Shown: positions 1-8,446, counted from the stretch's first letter. The stretch is DNA of 29,136 nucleotides from JABFXC01 sp045804265 (GCA_045804265.1 JBJMNK010000143.1:1-29136), one strand, 5' to 3'. Program-made: numbers and translations. The notes: generated by a model not told the origin, from the letters alone.

Positions 1-1144
1 CGGGGAGCGCGGCACCAACGCCCGCGTGATCCTGGTGGTTGCACGTGCCCTTGATCTCGACGCGCTTGCCGTTGAGCAGGAAGCCGTCGCGAGCGTCGAA
101 GCGGATCGTGCGGATGCCGAACGTCGTCTCGTCGCGGTCCACCACGTGCCCATCGCGCTCGAGCGTGGTGACAAGCGTGTAAAGGGACGGAGTCTCCAGA
201 GACCAGAGCGACGGGTTGCTGACGTGCAACGTCTGCCGGACGGTCGTGCCGCTCCACGCGTCGACGGTCGCGAGCGGTGCGCGCGCGGTCGCGACGGTTC
301 GTCGGGCCGCATCGAGCACGGTCGAAACGACGACACATCGCGCGGACGACGCGGCTTCGTTGTCGATCTCGGTCGCGACACGCAGCGTCGCGTTGTTGCC
401 CGCTGGCTCCGAGATGACGAACGCGCCCCACTGCCTGACGTGGAGCGGCGCGGTCTTCACCAGCCAGACGTGGCGGTAGATTCCGGCGCCCTCGTAGAAC
501 CAGCCTTCATGCTCGGTCGCGTCGACTCGCACGACCAGCACATTCTCGCCGCCGTAAGAGGCAACGTCGCTGATGTCGACACGAAAGGGTGCGTAGCCGC
601 TGAGGTTGCGACCGACGAAGTGCCCGTTGACGACGACGGTGCAGTCGCGAAAGACGCCGTCGAACTCGATCGAGATGCGCCTCCCTGCATCCTCCTTCAC
701 GAGCGTGAAGGTCTTGCGGTACCAGCCGATGCTCGTGTCAGGGTAGCTTCGCCCGACCGGCTTGAAGCCGAAGCTCGCCAGCTTCGGGTCATTCACGAAC
801 GGGAGGTCGACGGCCCAGTCGTGCGGCAGGTTGCCGTGCTGCCAGTCGCTGGCGTCGAACTTCGGGTTGGACGGCGGATAGAGATCGCCGGCCTTGTTGA
901 AGCCGTTGAAGTTTCCGCCGTTGAACTCGGGTCCCGGATCACCGGCGTGACCGAGGAGGAACCGCCAGTCCGCGTCGAGCAGGAGCCGTTCGCGAGTGGC
1001 GCCGACTGGGGCTGTCGCTGGCGCATCGAACGCGACCGCCGAGCCGGCGCGCGCGAGGAGCTCGGCAGCGTTAGGCGGGACGATCGACGCGGCCGCGGCG
1101 GCCAGCGTCGTCTTGAGGACGTCGCGACGATTCCAGTCGGTCAT
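1..1144 (-). CDS. Tat-exported glycoside hydrolase family 2 (beta-galactosidase-like), 5' part only
   Basis: The gene reads leftward from an ATG at 1144 and leaves the window after about 381 codons, so the TIM barrel and catalytic acids are not visible. The N-terminus has a twin-arginine signal (NRRDVLKTTLAAAAA), implying export of a folded enzyme by Tat. Next come a jelly-roll sugar-binding domain (roughly residues 50-230; motifs LPHDWAVDLPF, GWYRKTF, FDGVFRDCTVVVNG, YEGAGIYRHVWL) and an immunoglobulin-like sandwich (about 235-345). The start of the catalytic domain then shows KGTCNHQDHAGVGAALP, typical of GH2 beta-galactosidases. GH2 enzymes hydrolyse terminal beta-galactosides, beta-mannosides or beta-glucuronides; the exact substrate cannot be fixed from this part. 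It begins 18 bp after the ABC ATPase stop, with a GGAG ribosome site, so the two genes are probably cotranscribed. Family is well supported, specificity is inference. Confidence 0.88.
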   Translation of the reverse strand, partial: MTDWNRRDVLKTTLAAAAASIVPPNAAELLARAGSAVAFDAPATAPVGATRERLLLDADWRFLLGHAGDPGPEFNGGNFNGFNKAGDLYPPSNPKFDASDWQHGNLPHDWAVDLPFVNDPKLASFGFKPVGRSYPDTSIGWYRKTFTLVKEDAGRRISIEFDGVFRDCTVVVNGHFVGRNLSGYAPFRVDISDVASYGGENVLVVRVDATEHEGWFYEGAGIYRHVWLVKTAPLHVRQWGAFVISEPAGNNATLRVATEIDNEAASSARCVVVSTVLDAARRTVATARAPLATVDAWSGTTVRQTLHVSNPSLWSLETPSLYTLVTTLERDGHVVDRDETTFGIRTIRFDARDGFLLNGKRVEIKGTCNHQDHAGVGAALP

Positions 1145-1162
1145 CGAACAGACTCCAGACGG

Positions 1163-2683
1163 TCAGGCGGTTCCGGTTGCGTGGAGCATGATGGTGCGCT
1201 CATCGGCGGCACTGCGCGGGAGGGTAGCCGCGACGCGTCCTTCGCGCATGACGACGATGCGGTCGCTGAGCGCGAGGATCTCGGGAAGCTCGGACGAGAT
1301 GAGGAGGATGGCGATGCCCTGAGCGGCGAGCCCGCGGATCAGGGCGTGAATCTCCGCTTTCGCGCCGACGTCGACGCCGTGAGTCGGCTCGTCGAGGATC
1401 AGGAGCGACGGCTCGATTGCAAGCCAGCGGGCGAGCACGGTCTTCTGCTGGTTGCCGCCCGACAGCTCGCGCACCGGTGTCGCGAGGCTCGGCGTGCGCA
1501 CGCGGAGCTGATCGACGAAGCGCTGCGCGACGGCTCGCTCGCGACGCTGGGCAACAAAGCCGCGTCGACTGAGGGCGCCGAGGCGGGCCATCGTGATGTT
1601 CCAGCGCACCGGCTTGTCCATGAACAGCGAGAGGACCTTGCGATCCTCGGCGACCATTGCGACGCCAGCGGCGATCGCATCGCGCGGTGATGAGAAGCGG
1701 ACCGCCTGGCCACGGAGAAGCACATCACCGGAGTCGTGACGGTCGGCGCCGAACACGACGCGCGCCGTCTCCGAGCGGCCCGCGCCGATCAATCCGGCCA
1801 TCCCGACGATCTCGCCGCGACCGACGGCGAAACTGACGTTCGCGATCGCACCGCGCCGTGAGACGTCGCGAAGCTCGAGTACCGTCTCGGTGTCGCCGGC
1901 TCGCAGCGCGGCCGAGGTCACCGGGATCTCGCGGCCGACCATCAGCGCGACGACTTCGGCGGGAGTCGTCGCGCTGCGCGGGAGCGTGCGCACGGTCGCT
2001 CCATCACGCATGACGGTGATACGATCGGCGATGGCGAAGATCTCGGCGAAGCGATGGGAGACATAGACGACAGCGACGCCGTCGTCGCGCAAACGGCGCA
2101 CGAGCGTGAGCAATCGTCGAGTCTCGTGCTCGGTGAGCGACGCAGTCGGCTCGTCCATGATCAGCAGCCGTGCGCCCAACGAGAGCGCCTTCGCGATCTC
2201 GACCAGCTGCTGCTGCGACACCGCCAGCGCCGCGACGATCTGGTTCGGATCGACATCGAGGCCGACGGCCGCAAGAATCTCGATGGCCCGTGCACGCATC
2301 GCTCGCCGATCGACGAGACCATATCGGGTCGGCAGCCTGCCCATGAACAGGTTCTCGGCGACCGTGAGCGTCGGGAGCGTCGAGAGCTCCTGGTGGATGA
2401 CTGCGATCCCGCGGCGGTGCGATTCCGCGGGCGAGTGGAAGTCGGCGTCCGCGCCGTCGAAGCTGACGTCGCCCGAATCGCGGCGGATCGCGCCGGCGAG
2501 GACATTGATCAGGGTGCTCTTGCCCGCGCCATTCTCGCCGACGACGGCGTGGATCTCGCCGGCGAGCACATCGATGCTCGCGCCGCGGAGCGCATGGACG
2601 CCGCCGAAGCGCTTGTGCAGCGCCGAGACGCGAAGCAGCGGCTCGCCTGGGGACGCGGGCGGTAGGGCGGCGATATCAGCCAC
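1163..2683 (-). CDS. Sugar ABC transporter ATP-binding protein (RbsA/MglA/XylG type, two fused nucleotide-binding domains)
   Basis: About 506 residues, the usual length for carbohydrate-uptake CUT2 ATPases, with two ABC domains in tandem. Domain 1 has a canonical Walker A (GENGAGKST, about residues 49-57), a signature-like LAVSQQQLVEIAKAL and Walker B LLIMDEPTAS. Domain 2 has the degenerate Walker A usual for this family (GLIGAGRSE), signature LSGGNQQK and Walker B LLILDEPTHGVDVG. It would energise uptake of a monosaccharide (ribose, galactose, xylose or similar) at the inner membrane. I chose the GTG at 2683 because homology begins just after it; the reading frame stays open to 2776, but the extra residues look unlike the family. 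No permease or binding-protein gene lies upstream; partners may lie beyond the GH2 gene, off the left edge. The GH2 gene follows 18 bp downstream, suggesting a glycoside-degradation/uptake operon. Confidence 0.92.
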   Translation of the reverse strand: MADIAALPPASPGEPLLRVSALHKRFGGVHALRGASIDVLAGEIHAVVGENGAGKSTLINVLAGAIRRDSGDVSFDGADADFHSPAESHRRGIAVIHQELSTLPTLTVAENLFMGRLPTRYGLVDRRAMRARAIEILAAVGLDVDPNQIVAALAVSQQQLVEIAKALSLGARLLIMDEPTASLTEHETRRLLTLVRRLRDDGVAVVYVSHRFAEIFAIADRITVMRDGATVRTLPRSATTPAEVVALMVGREIPVTSAALRAGDTETVLELRDVSRRGAIANVSFAVGRGEIVGMAGLIGAGRSETARVVFGADRHDSGDVLLRGQAVRFSSPRDAIAAGVAMVAEDRKVLSLFMDKPVRWNITMARLGALSRRGFVAQRRERAVAQRFVDQLRVRTPSLATPVRELSGGNQQKTVLARWLAIEPSLLILDEPTHGVDVGAKAEIHALIRGLAAQGIAILLISSELPEILALSDRIVVMREGRVAATLPRSAADERTIMLHATGTA

Positions 2684-2896
2684 AATTGCGCACGCTGATC
2701 TCGCTGTTCTCGGAAAGGGGTGAACGGGACACACCGCCATACTCGCGCCGCGGCCAGGGAATCGGAAGAGGCGCACGCTTGACCGGGCTTCGACGTGGCC
2801 GCAACTTCGCTGGCGCGCGCCGGGACGTTCCAGGCGCGGATGACCGACGGTCGCCTTTCCTTCGCCAGACGTTAGGCACGAGCCCGACCACCAACG

Positions 2897-3892
2897 ATGA
2901 CCATCACTCCCGCGTACGACCGGATGCGCTACCGCCGCTGTGGCCGGAGCGGCGTGGAGCTGCCGCTGCTGTCACTCGGGCTCTGGCACAATTTCGGGAC
3001 CGTCGACCCATATGAGGAGTCGCGGGCGATGATCATCCGCGCCTTCGAGCTCGGGATCACGCACTTCGACCTCGCCAACAACTACGGTCCCGAGCCGGGA
3101 TCTGCCGAAGAGACGTTCGGCCGGGTCTTGCAGCGGGAGCTGCGCCGGCATCGTGACGAGATGATCATCACGACCAAGGCCGGATGGCGGATGTGGCCGG
3201 GGCCGTACGGCGACGGCGGATCGCGGAAGTACATGCTGGCGAGCCTCGACCAGAGCCTGCAGCGGATGGGGCTCGACTACGTCGACATCTTCTACCATCA
3301 CCGGCCCGCGCCGGACACGCCGCTCGAGGAGAGCATGACCGCGCTCGCTGACGCGGTGAAGCAGGGAAAGGCGCTCTACATCGGGATCTCGGCGTACGAC
3401 GCAGACGAGACGCGCGCCGCCGCGGCGATGCTCAAGTCGCTCGGCACGCGCTGCTTCGTGCACCAGCCGAAGTACAGCATGATCGTCCGCGACATCGAGC
3501 CGCGCCTGCTCCCGACGTTAGGCGAGGAGGGAATCGGCTGCGTCGTGTTCTCGCCGCTGGCGCAGGGGCTGCTCACCAACAAGTACCTGCGCGGGATCCC
3601 GGCCGACTCGCGCGCGGCGAAGCCGCACGGCGCGCTGCGCCCGGAGGCGATCACGGCGCAGCGGGTGGCGCAGCTCGGCCACCTCAACGACATCGCCCAC
3701 GCGCGCGGTCAGTCGCTGGCGCAGCTCGCCCTCGCCTGGGTGCTCCGCGACCCGCGCGTGACCTCGGCGATCATCGGCGCGAGCCGGGTGTCGCAGGTGG
3801 ACGACAGCGTCGGCGCGCTCGACCGGCTCGAGCTCTCGCCCGAGGAGCTCGACCGGATCGAGACGGTGCTCGGCGGCGGGCCGCCCGCCTGA
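2897..3892 (+). CDS. Aldo/keto reductase, YghZ (L-glyceraldehyde 3-phosphate reductase) family
   Basis: A 331-residue TIM-barrel oxidoreductase. The stretch SLGLWHNFG, then THFDLANNYGPEPGSAEE, TTKAGWRMWPGPYG, GGSRKYMLASLDQSL and RVTSAIIGASR match the E. coli YghZ/Gpr subgroup (AKR14), whose members reduce L-glyceraldehyde 3-phosphate or methylglyoxal with NADPH in the cytoplasm. The catalytic tetrad is present: Asp58, Tyr63, Lys94 and His134 or His135. It is divergent from the sugar ABC ATPase gene, with 213 bp between starts, so a shared carbohydrate context is plausible but unproven. No clear Shine-Dalgarno precedes the ATG; the start is set by alignment to the family N-terminus (RMRYRRCGRSG). 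A GTTAGGC copy lies 20 bp upstream of the start and another is inside the gene. Confidence 0.9.
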   Translation: MTITPAYDRMRYRRCGRSGVELPLLSLGLWHNFGTVDPYEESRAMIIRAFELGITHFDLANNYGPEPGSAEETFGRVLQRELRRHRDEMIITTKAGWRMWPGPYGDGGSRKYMLASLDQSLQRMGLDYVDIFYHHRPAPDTPLEESMTALADAVKQGKALYIGISAYDADETRAAAAMLKSLGTRCFVHQPKYSMIVRDIEPRLLPTLGEEGIGCVVFSPLAQGLLTNKYLRGIPADSRAAKPHGALRPEAITAQRVAQLGHLNDIAHARGQSLAQLALAWVLRDPRVTSAIIGASRVSQVDDSVGALDRLELSPEELDRIETVLGGGPPA

Positions 3893-3898
3893 CGCGCG

Positions 3899-3930
3899 GT
3901 AGCCCGTTCGGCGTCAGCCGGACGGGCTAC
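3899..3930 (+). terminator. Hairpin downstream of the aldo/keto reductase gene
   Basis: A 14-bp stem (3899-3912 with 3917-3930, one G-T wobble) closes on a 4-base loop GTCA, starting 7 bp after the stop codon. There is no T-run on either side, so it is either a factor-dependent or bidirectional end signal, or an mRNA-stabilising hairpin. It lies between convergent genes. Two CGTTAGGC motifs, read on the minus strand, follow immediately at 3932 and 3947. Confidence 0.6.
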
Positions 3931-3948
3931 CGCCTAACGCTCACTCGC

Positions 3949-4047
3949 CTAACGGGCGACGGCCGAGCCGCCGATGCGGTACTCCTTCGGCGGCTCGGCG
4001 CCGAGGAGGTTGGTGACGAAGTAGTCCCAGCGGCGGCGCGTCATCTA
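3949..4047 (-). other. Stranded 3' coding remnant of the S9 peptidase gene (after an in-frame TAG)
   Basis: Reading leftward in the same frame as the peptidase gene, the TAG at 4047-4045 is followed by 31 more sense codons that begin MTRRRWDYFVTNLLGAEPP and end at another TAG (3951-3949). This is exactly the C-terminal helix expected in DPP-IV-like S9 peptidases, where an aromatic residue, usually Tyr, stands at the stop position (pattern MS-x-Y-M-x-RRRWDYF). TAG differs from TAC or TAT by one base. So this is a recent nonsense change, a sequencing or assembly error, or (less likely) a read-through stop. The second TAG lies inside a CGTTAGGC motif. Confidence 0.8.
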
Positions 4048-6336
4048 ACTCGACATCGACCCGTAGCCGTGGGCCTGGTTGGGAAGCAGCAGCAGGTCGA
4101 AGTCCTTGTTCGCCTTGATCAGCGCGTCGACGACGAGCATGGTGTTGGCCGGCGGCACGTTGTCGTCCATCGTGCCGTGCGCGAGCAGCAGCTTGCCCTT
4201 GAGGTTCTTCGCCAGCGTCTGGTTCGCTTCCGCGTCGTAGTTGTCGGTGCCGTTAGGCCCGCGCGCCAGCAACCCCTGGTAGCGCTCGCCCCAGTCGTCC
4301 TCGTAGACGCGGTTGTCGTGGTTCCCCGATTCGGCGATGCCGACCTTGAAGAAATCGGGATAGCGGAACATCGCGTCGGCAGTCGCGAAGCCGCCGCCCG
4401 AATGCCCGTAGATCCCGGCGCGATCGAGGTCGATCCACTTGTAGCGGCTCGCGAGCTCGCGCATCGCGGCAACCTGGTCGGGGAGGGTGTTGTCGCCCAT
4501 CCGCGCGAAATACGCGTCGTGGAAGCTCTTCGAGCGCCACGGTGTCCCCATCCCGTCGATCTCGACGACCACGAAGCCCAGCTCGGCCAGCGCCTGCGCG
4601 TCACCGCGCGCGGGAGTGAAGCCGCGACCGCCGACACTCCCGGTCTGCGGGCCGGGATAGATGTGGTTGATGATCGGATACTTCTTCGTGGAATCGAGCG
4701 TCGTCGGGGTGAACATCAGCCCGTAGAGGTCCGTCTTGCCGTCGCGCGCCTTCACCGTGATCGGGACGGGCGGCTTCCATCCGGTCGCGACGAGCTTCGA
4801 GATGTCTGCCTTCTCGATCGTCGAGACCAGCCGGCCATTGAGGTCACGAACCACGGTCACTGGCGGTACATCGGGGCGCGAGTAGCTGTCGACGAAGAAG
4901 CTGCCTGACGGTGAAAGCGTTATGTCATGGTCCGCGTCTTCGGGCGTGAGCAGCGCGAGCTTTTTGCCGTCGAGACCAATGCTGTAGAGATGGCGGAAAT
5001 ACGGATCGCCGGGAGTCTTGCCCACGCCTTCGAACCAGAGCACGCGCGACTTCGGATCGACGCGACGCAGCTCGGTGACGTTGCCGGTGCCGGTCGTGAT
5101 CTGCCGCTTGAGCTTTCCGGTGGTAAGGTCATAGAGGTAGAGCTGCCCCCAGTCATCGCGCTCGGAGAACCAGATCACTTCGTTCGACGCCGGCAGCACG
5201 CGCCAGTTCACGGCGCCGTTGCCCGACTCGTACTGCGTGGCCACGTGCTCGGAGAGAACGTCGCGCACGGCGCCGGTCATCGCGTCGGCGACGCGAAGTG
5301 CCGCGTCCTTGTGGTCGCGCGAGCTGGAGACGAAGGCGAGATGCGACCCGTCGGGATACCATTCGACGTCGGCCCACTCCGCGCCACGGCAGGCGACATG
5401 GTCGCACAGCGTGGAGCGATGCTGGTCCGGCGGCATCTTCAGCCGCAGGACCTTCGCGCTGTCGACATCGATGATCACCCGCTCGATCATCGAGACGACG
5501 CTGTCACCGGGGAGCGGATACTTCCACGCCTTGAGCACCGGGTGTCCAACGACGGTCGGGACGAGATACATCTCGCCGACGTTGCGCTGATCCTGCTGAA
5601 AGGTCGCGATCTTCTTCGAGTCGGGCGACCAGAGGAGGATCGCGCGGTCGCTCTGGACCCAGCCGGCGTTGTCCGTGGCGTAGCCGTAGTCCTTCACGCC
5701 GTCGCGAGTCAGCTGCGTCTCCCTGCCTGACGCGACGTCGCGAACCCAGAGGTTGTAGTCGCGGATGAACGCCGCGCGCTTGCCGTCTGGCGAAAGCTCT
5801 ACCGGCGGCTGCTGCATTGCGCGACCCTGTGCATTCGTGCCGCGCACTCCGGATGACGCCTCACGCTCATCGACCGCGGCGTCGCAGCGCCCGGTCTCGG
5901 GGTTGCAGTTCCACCGACGCTGCTCGGCGTTGACCGTGATCGCGCGACCGTCGGAGGAGAAGTCGAACGTGCGGAATGGCAGGTGCATCGGGTCGTACTG
6001 CTTGCCGGTCGCGGCGGAGAGCGCCGCGGCGATGCGCACCTGGTCGAACGCGCGGGCGCGAGTACGGCGCGACGGATCGACGACGATGAACTCGGTGCCG
6101 GCCGGCGTCGAGTTCGCGTACCAGAACCGGTCGCCGGCGAGCCAGGTCGGCGAAACGCGTGAGCCGTACACCAGCGGAAACACCGACGGCGCGAGAAAAC
6201 GCTCTGCCCGCGCGTAGTCGGCGGGCGTGAGCGGCGCATGCTGCTGCGCAACGGCCGTTCCAGCCGGCGTGACGATCGCGAGCAGGAACAGCGGTACACG
6301 GATGAAGCGTGTGGCGGGAAGGGAACGCATCGGCAT
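4045..6336 (-). CDS. Secreted dipeptidyl-peptidase-IV-like S9 peptidase (C-terminus cut short)
   Basis: About 763 residues as read. An N-terminal signal peptide (hydrophobic core VPLFLLAIVTPAGTAVA, cleavage near AVAQQ) indicates export to the periplasm or surface. A beta-propeller domain follows (about residues 80-480; PDGKRAAFIRDYNLWVRD, LWSPDSKKIATFQQDQRN). The C-terminal alpha/beta hydrolase carries nucleophile Ser646 in GIYGHSGGGFATADA, the acid Asp in HGTMDDNVPP (about 724) and His756 in NQAHGYG. S9B enzymes release X-Pro or similar dipeptides from peptide N-termini. The start at 6336 puts the signal peptide at the N-terminus; the frame is open further upstream but reads as noise, and no ribosome site is obvious. 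The triad is intact, but the final conserved helix is lost to the TAG at 4045 (see the 3949-4047 entry), so activity is uncertain. Confidence 0.87.
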   Translation of the reverse strand: MPMRSLPATRFIRVPLFLLAIVTPAGTAVAQQHAPLTPADYARAERFLAPSVFPLVYGSRVSPTWLAGDRFWYANSTPAGTEFIVVDPSRRTRARAFDQVRIAAALSAATGKQYDPMHLPFRTFDFSSDGRAITVNAEQRRWNCNPETGRCDAAVDEREASSGVRGTNAQGRAMQQPPVELSPDGKRAAFIRDYNLWVRDVASGRETQLTRDGVKDYGYATDNAGWVQSDRAILLWSPDSKKIATFQQDQRNVGEMYLVPTVVGHPVLKAWKYPLPGDSVVSMIERVIIDVDSAKVLRLKMPPDQHRSTLCDHVACRGAEWADVEWYPDGSHLAFVSSSRDHKDAALRVADAMTGAVRDVLSEHVATQYESGNGAVNWRVLPASNEVIWFSERDDWGQLYLYDLTTGKLKRQITTGTGNVTELRRVDPKSRVLWFEGVGKTPGDPYFRHLYSIGLDGKKLALLTPEDADHDITLSPSGSFFVDSYSRPDVPPVTVVRDLNGRLVSTIEKADISKLVATGWKPPVPITVKARDGKTDLYGLMFTPTTLDSTKKYPIINHIYPGPQTGSVGGRGFTPARGDAQALAELGFVVVEIDGMGTPWRSKSFHDAYFARMGDNTLPDQVAAMRELASRYKWIDLDRAGIYGHSGGGFATADAMFRYPDFFKVGIAESGNHDNRVYEDDWGERYQGLLARGPNGTDNYDAEANQTLAKNLKGKLLLAHGTMDDNVPPANTMLVVDALIKANKDFDLLLLPNQAHGYGSMSS

Positions 6337-6386
6337 GCTGGCCCGTGAGGTGAAGGGAAAATTGCGCTTCAAGATGCGGCCGCGGC

Positions 6387-6398
6387 GCACGATCGTGC
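6387..6398. promoter_or_regulatory. Perfect 12-bp palindrome in the divergent peptidase/cupin spacer
   Basis: GCACGATCGTGC is self-complementary over 12 bp and lies about 50 bp upstream of the peptidase start, in the 178-bp spacer between it and the divergent cupin gene. Position and symmetry would suit a dimeric repressor operator. No regulator gene is adjacent, and palindromes of this kind also arise by chance in GATCG-rich DNA. Confidence 0.25.
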
Positions 6399-6514
6399 AA
6401 CACCGGACCGCCGTCCTGATGGCGTGTTTGCACGCGGGGCGGACGCGCGACACATTCAGTGCCGGCCCCGTGTGCCGTTAGGCATGACCGCTGGATCCGA
6501 CGGAGGAATATTTC

Positions 6515-6910
6515 ATGATCCCCGATGCGCGCGTACCCACTCGACCCGCACCACCCGTCGTCAACCTCACCGAAAAGTTCGCGCGCTTCAGCGACTACTG
6601 GTCGCCGAAGATCGTCGGCGAGCTGAATGGCCAGATGGTGAAGCTGGCCAAGTTTCGCGGCGCGTTCGAGTGGCATCATCACGCGAACGAGGATGAGATG
6701 TTCCTCGTGCACCGCGGGAGCTTTCGCATGGAATTTCGCGATCGCGCCGTGACGTTGCGTGCCGGCGAGTTCCTGATCGTCCCGCGCGGCGTCGAGCATC
6801 GCCCGGTCGCCGAGGATGAGGTCGAGGTCATCCTCTTCGAGCCTGCGAGCACCCTGAATACGGGCAACGTCACCAGCGACCGCACGCGCGCATCACTCGA
6901 CCGGCTCTGA
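6515..6910 (+). CDS. Small cupin-domain protein
   Basis: A 131-residue single-domain cupin. Motif 1 is WHHHANEDEMFLVHRG, with metal-ligand candidates His54-His56 and Glu59/Glu61; motif 2 is PRGVEHRP with His95. The fold is a small beta-barrel that usually holds one Fe, Mn, Zn or Ni ion. Members serve as isomerases, dioxygenases or small-molecule sensors; I cannot name the substrate. The start is firmly set by GGAGGA at 6502-6507, 7 bp before the ATG, the best ribosome site in the left half of the window. It is divergent from the S9 peptidase and is followed after 104 bp by the RhlE gene on the same strand. A CGTTAGGC copy lies just upstream at 6476-6483. Confidence 0.85.
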   Translation: MIPDARVPTRPAPPVVNLTEKFARFSDYWSPKIVGELNGQMVKLAKFRGAFEWHHHANEDEMFLVHRGSFRMEFRDRAVTLRAGEFLIVPRGVEHRPVAEDEVEVILFEPASTLNTGNVTSDRTRASLDRL

Positions 6911-7014
6911 CGGCGGAGCCCGGGCGCGACGACGAGTCACCGTGAGGCGAGCCGACCGGTTATCTTTCGACGAGTTCTGCCGCTCGACCGTTCTTTCTCT
7001 CTGCCCAACTTCAG

Positions 7015-8379
7015 TTGTCATTTACAGCACTCGATCTCCACCCGGAGATCATGCGCGGCCTCAAGGAGCTCGGCTACGCGCGCCCGACCCGCATCCAGAC
7101 TGACGCGCTCCCGCCGGCATTGGCGGGGAAGGACGTCCTCGCCTGCGCTTCCACCGGCAGCGGAAAGACCGCTGCCTTCGTCATTCCGATCGTTCAGAAG
7201 CTGCTCGGCAAGCCGCGCAAGCGCACGCGCGCCCTCGTCCTCGCGCCGACGCGCGAGCTCGCGGCACAGATCGTCGAATCGTTCAACGCGATCGCCGTTC
7301 ACACGCCGATCACCGCCGCGGCCGTCATCGGCGGTGTCGCGATGGGCCCGCAGGAGCACGCCTTCCGCAGCGGCGTCGACGTGATCGTCGCGACGCCTGG
7401 ACGGCTGCTCGATCACCTGCGATCGCCGTACGTCGACTTCACCTCGATCGAGCATCTCGTCCTCGACGAAGCCGACCGGATGCTGGACATGGGATTCCTC
7501 CCCGAGATCCGGAAGATTCTCAAGCACGTCCCGATGAAGCGCCAGACGCTCTTTTTCAGCGCGACGATGCCTGGCCCGATCCGGAAGCTTGCGGAGGAGA
7601 TGCTGCACGCACCGTTCACGGTGAATCTCGAGCGCACGGCCACGCCGGCCGTCGGGATCACCCAGGCGGTGTACCCGGTCCCGCAGGAGCTCAAGTCGGC
7701 GCTGTTCCTGACGCTGCTCGAGCGCAACGAGATCAACGAGGCGCTCGTCTTCACCCGCACCAAGCATCGGGCGAACCGGCTCGCCGAATTCCTCGTGAAG
7801 AAAGGCATCTCGGCAGAACGCATTCATGGCAACCGCTCGCAGGCGCAACGCACCGCCGCACTGGCCGGCTTCAAGAGCGGCAAGCATCGCGTGCTCGTCG
7901 CGACGGACATCGCCGCGCGCGGCATCGACGTCGAGGAGCTGGGGCACGTCGTCAACTTCGACGTGCCGGTCGCGCCCGAGGACTACATCCATCGCGTCGG
8001 CCGCACTGGTCGCGCCGAAGCGACGGGCGAAGCGTACACCTTCTTTGCCCCCGATGAAGCGGGCGAGCTGCGGGCAATCGAGCGCGCGATCGGGAAGCAG
8101 CTCCCGCGCGTGACCGTCCCCGGCTTCAACTACGACGCGAAGCCGACGACGCAGCTCGAGATTCCGGCGCGCGAGCGCATCGCCCAGATCCGGCAGCGAA
8201 AGGCGGAAGACCGGAAGCGCGCAGCAGCGAACGCTGAACGGCGGGCAGCGGCGCAGTCGGGGCGAGGGAACGGCGGCGGCGGCCGCGGACCGTCAGGCGG
8301 CTCACGCGGCGGTGGCTCGAGCAGCGGCTCGGGGCGCGGCGGGAGAAGCGGTGGAGGGAGAAGCGGCGGCGGCCGTTAG
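7015..8379 (+). CDS. rhlE: DEAD-box ATP-dependent RNA helicase, RhlE type
   Basis: A 454-residue superfamily-2 helicase with all signature motifs in order: Q-motif region RPTRIQTDALP, motif I ASTGSGKT, Ia APTRELA, Ib TPGRL, II DEAD, III SAT, IV-like LVFTRTKHRANRL, V TDIAARGID and VI HRVGRTGRA. After residue ~375 comes a basic helix (RQRKAEDRKRAAANAERRAA) and a disordered Gly/Ser/Arg-rich tail ending SGGGRSGGGR, an RNA-binding tail common in RhlE proteins. The protein remodels RNA duplexes in ribosome maturation and mRNA decay, often in the cold. The start is taken as TTG at 7015 because the family begins MSF-x-x-L-x-L-x-P; no ATG gives that N-terminus and no strong ribosome site is visible. 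The TAG stop lies within a CGTTAGGC motif (8374-8381). Confidence 0.92.
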   Translation: MSFTALDLHPEIMRGLKELGYARPTRIQTDALPPALAGKDVLACASTGSGKTAAFVIPIVQKLLGKPRKRTRALVLAPTRELAAQIVESFNAIAVHTPITAAAVIGGVAMGPQEHAFRSGVDVIVATPGRLLDHLRSPYVDFTSIEHLVLDEADRMLDMGFLPEIRKILKHVPMKRQTLFFSATMPGPIRKLAEEMLHAPFTVNLERTATPAVGITQAVYPVPQELKSALFLTLLERNEINEALVFTRTKHRANRLAEFLVKKGISAERIHGNRSQAQRTAALAGFKSGKHRVLVATDIAARGIDVEELGHVVNFDVPVAPEDYIHRVGRTGRAEATGEAYTFFAPDEAGELRAIERAIGKQLPRVTVPGFNYDAKPTTQLEIPARERIAQIRQRKAEDRKRAAANAERRAAAQSGRGNGGGGRGPSGGSRGGGSSSGSGRGGRSGGGRSGGGR

Positions 8380-8446
8380 GCTGTGCGCTCCCTGCCTCCT
8401 GTTCAACGGCCGTTGCGATAGCGGTTGGGAACAGCGGGAAAAATCT

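Noticed and set aside
26..1690. A 554-codon plus-strand open frame
   Set aside because: It lies antisense to both the GH2 gene and the ABC ATPase, crosses their boundary, and is rich in Arg/Asp/Val with no family features. Long antisense frames are usual opposite GC-rich genes.
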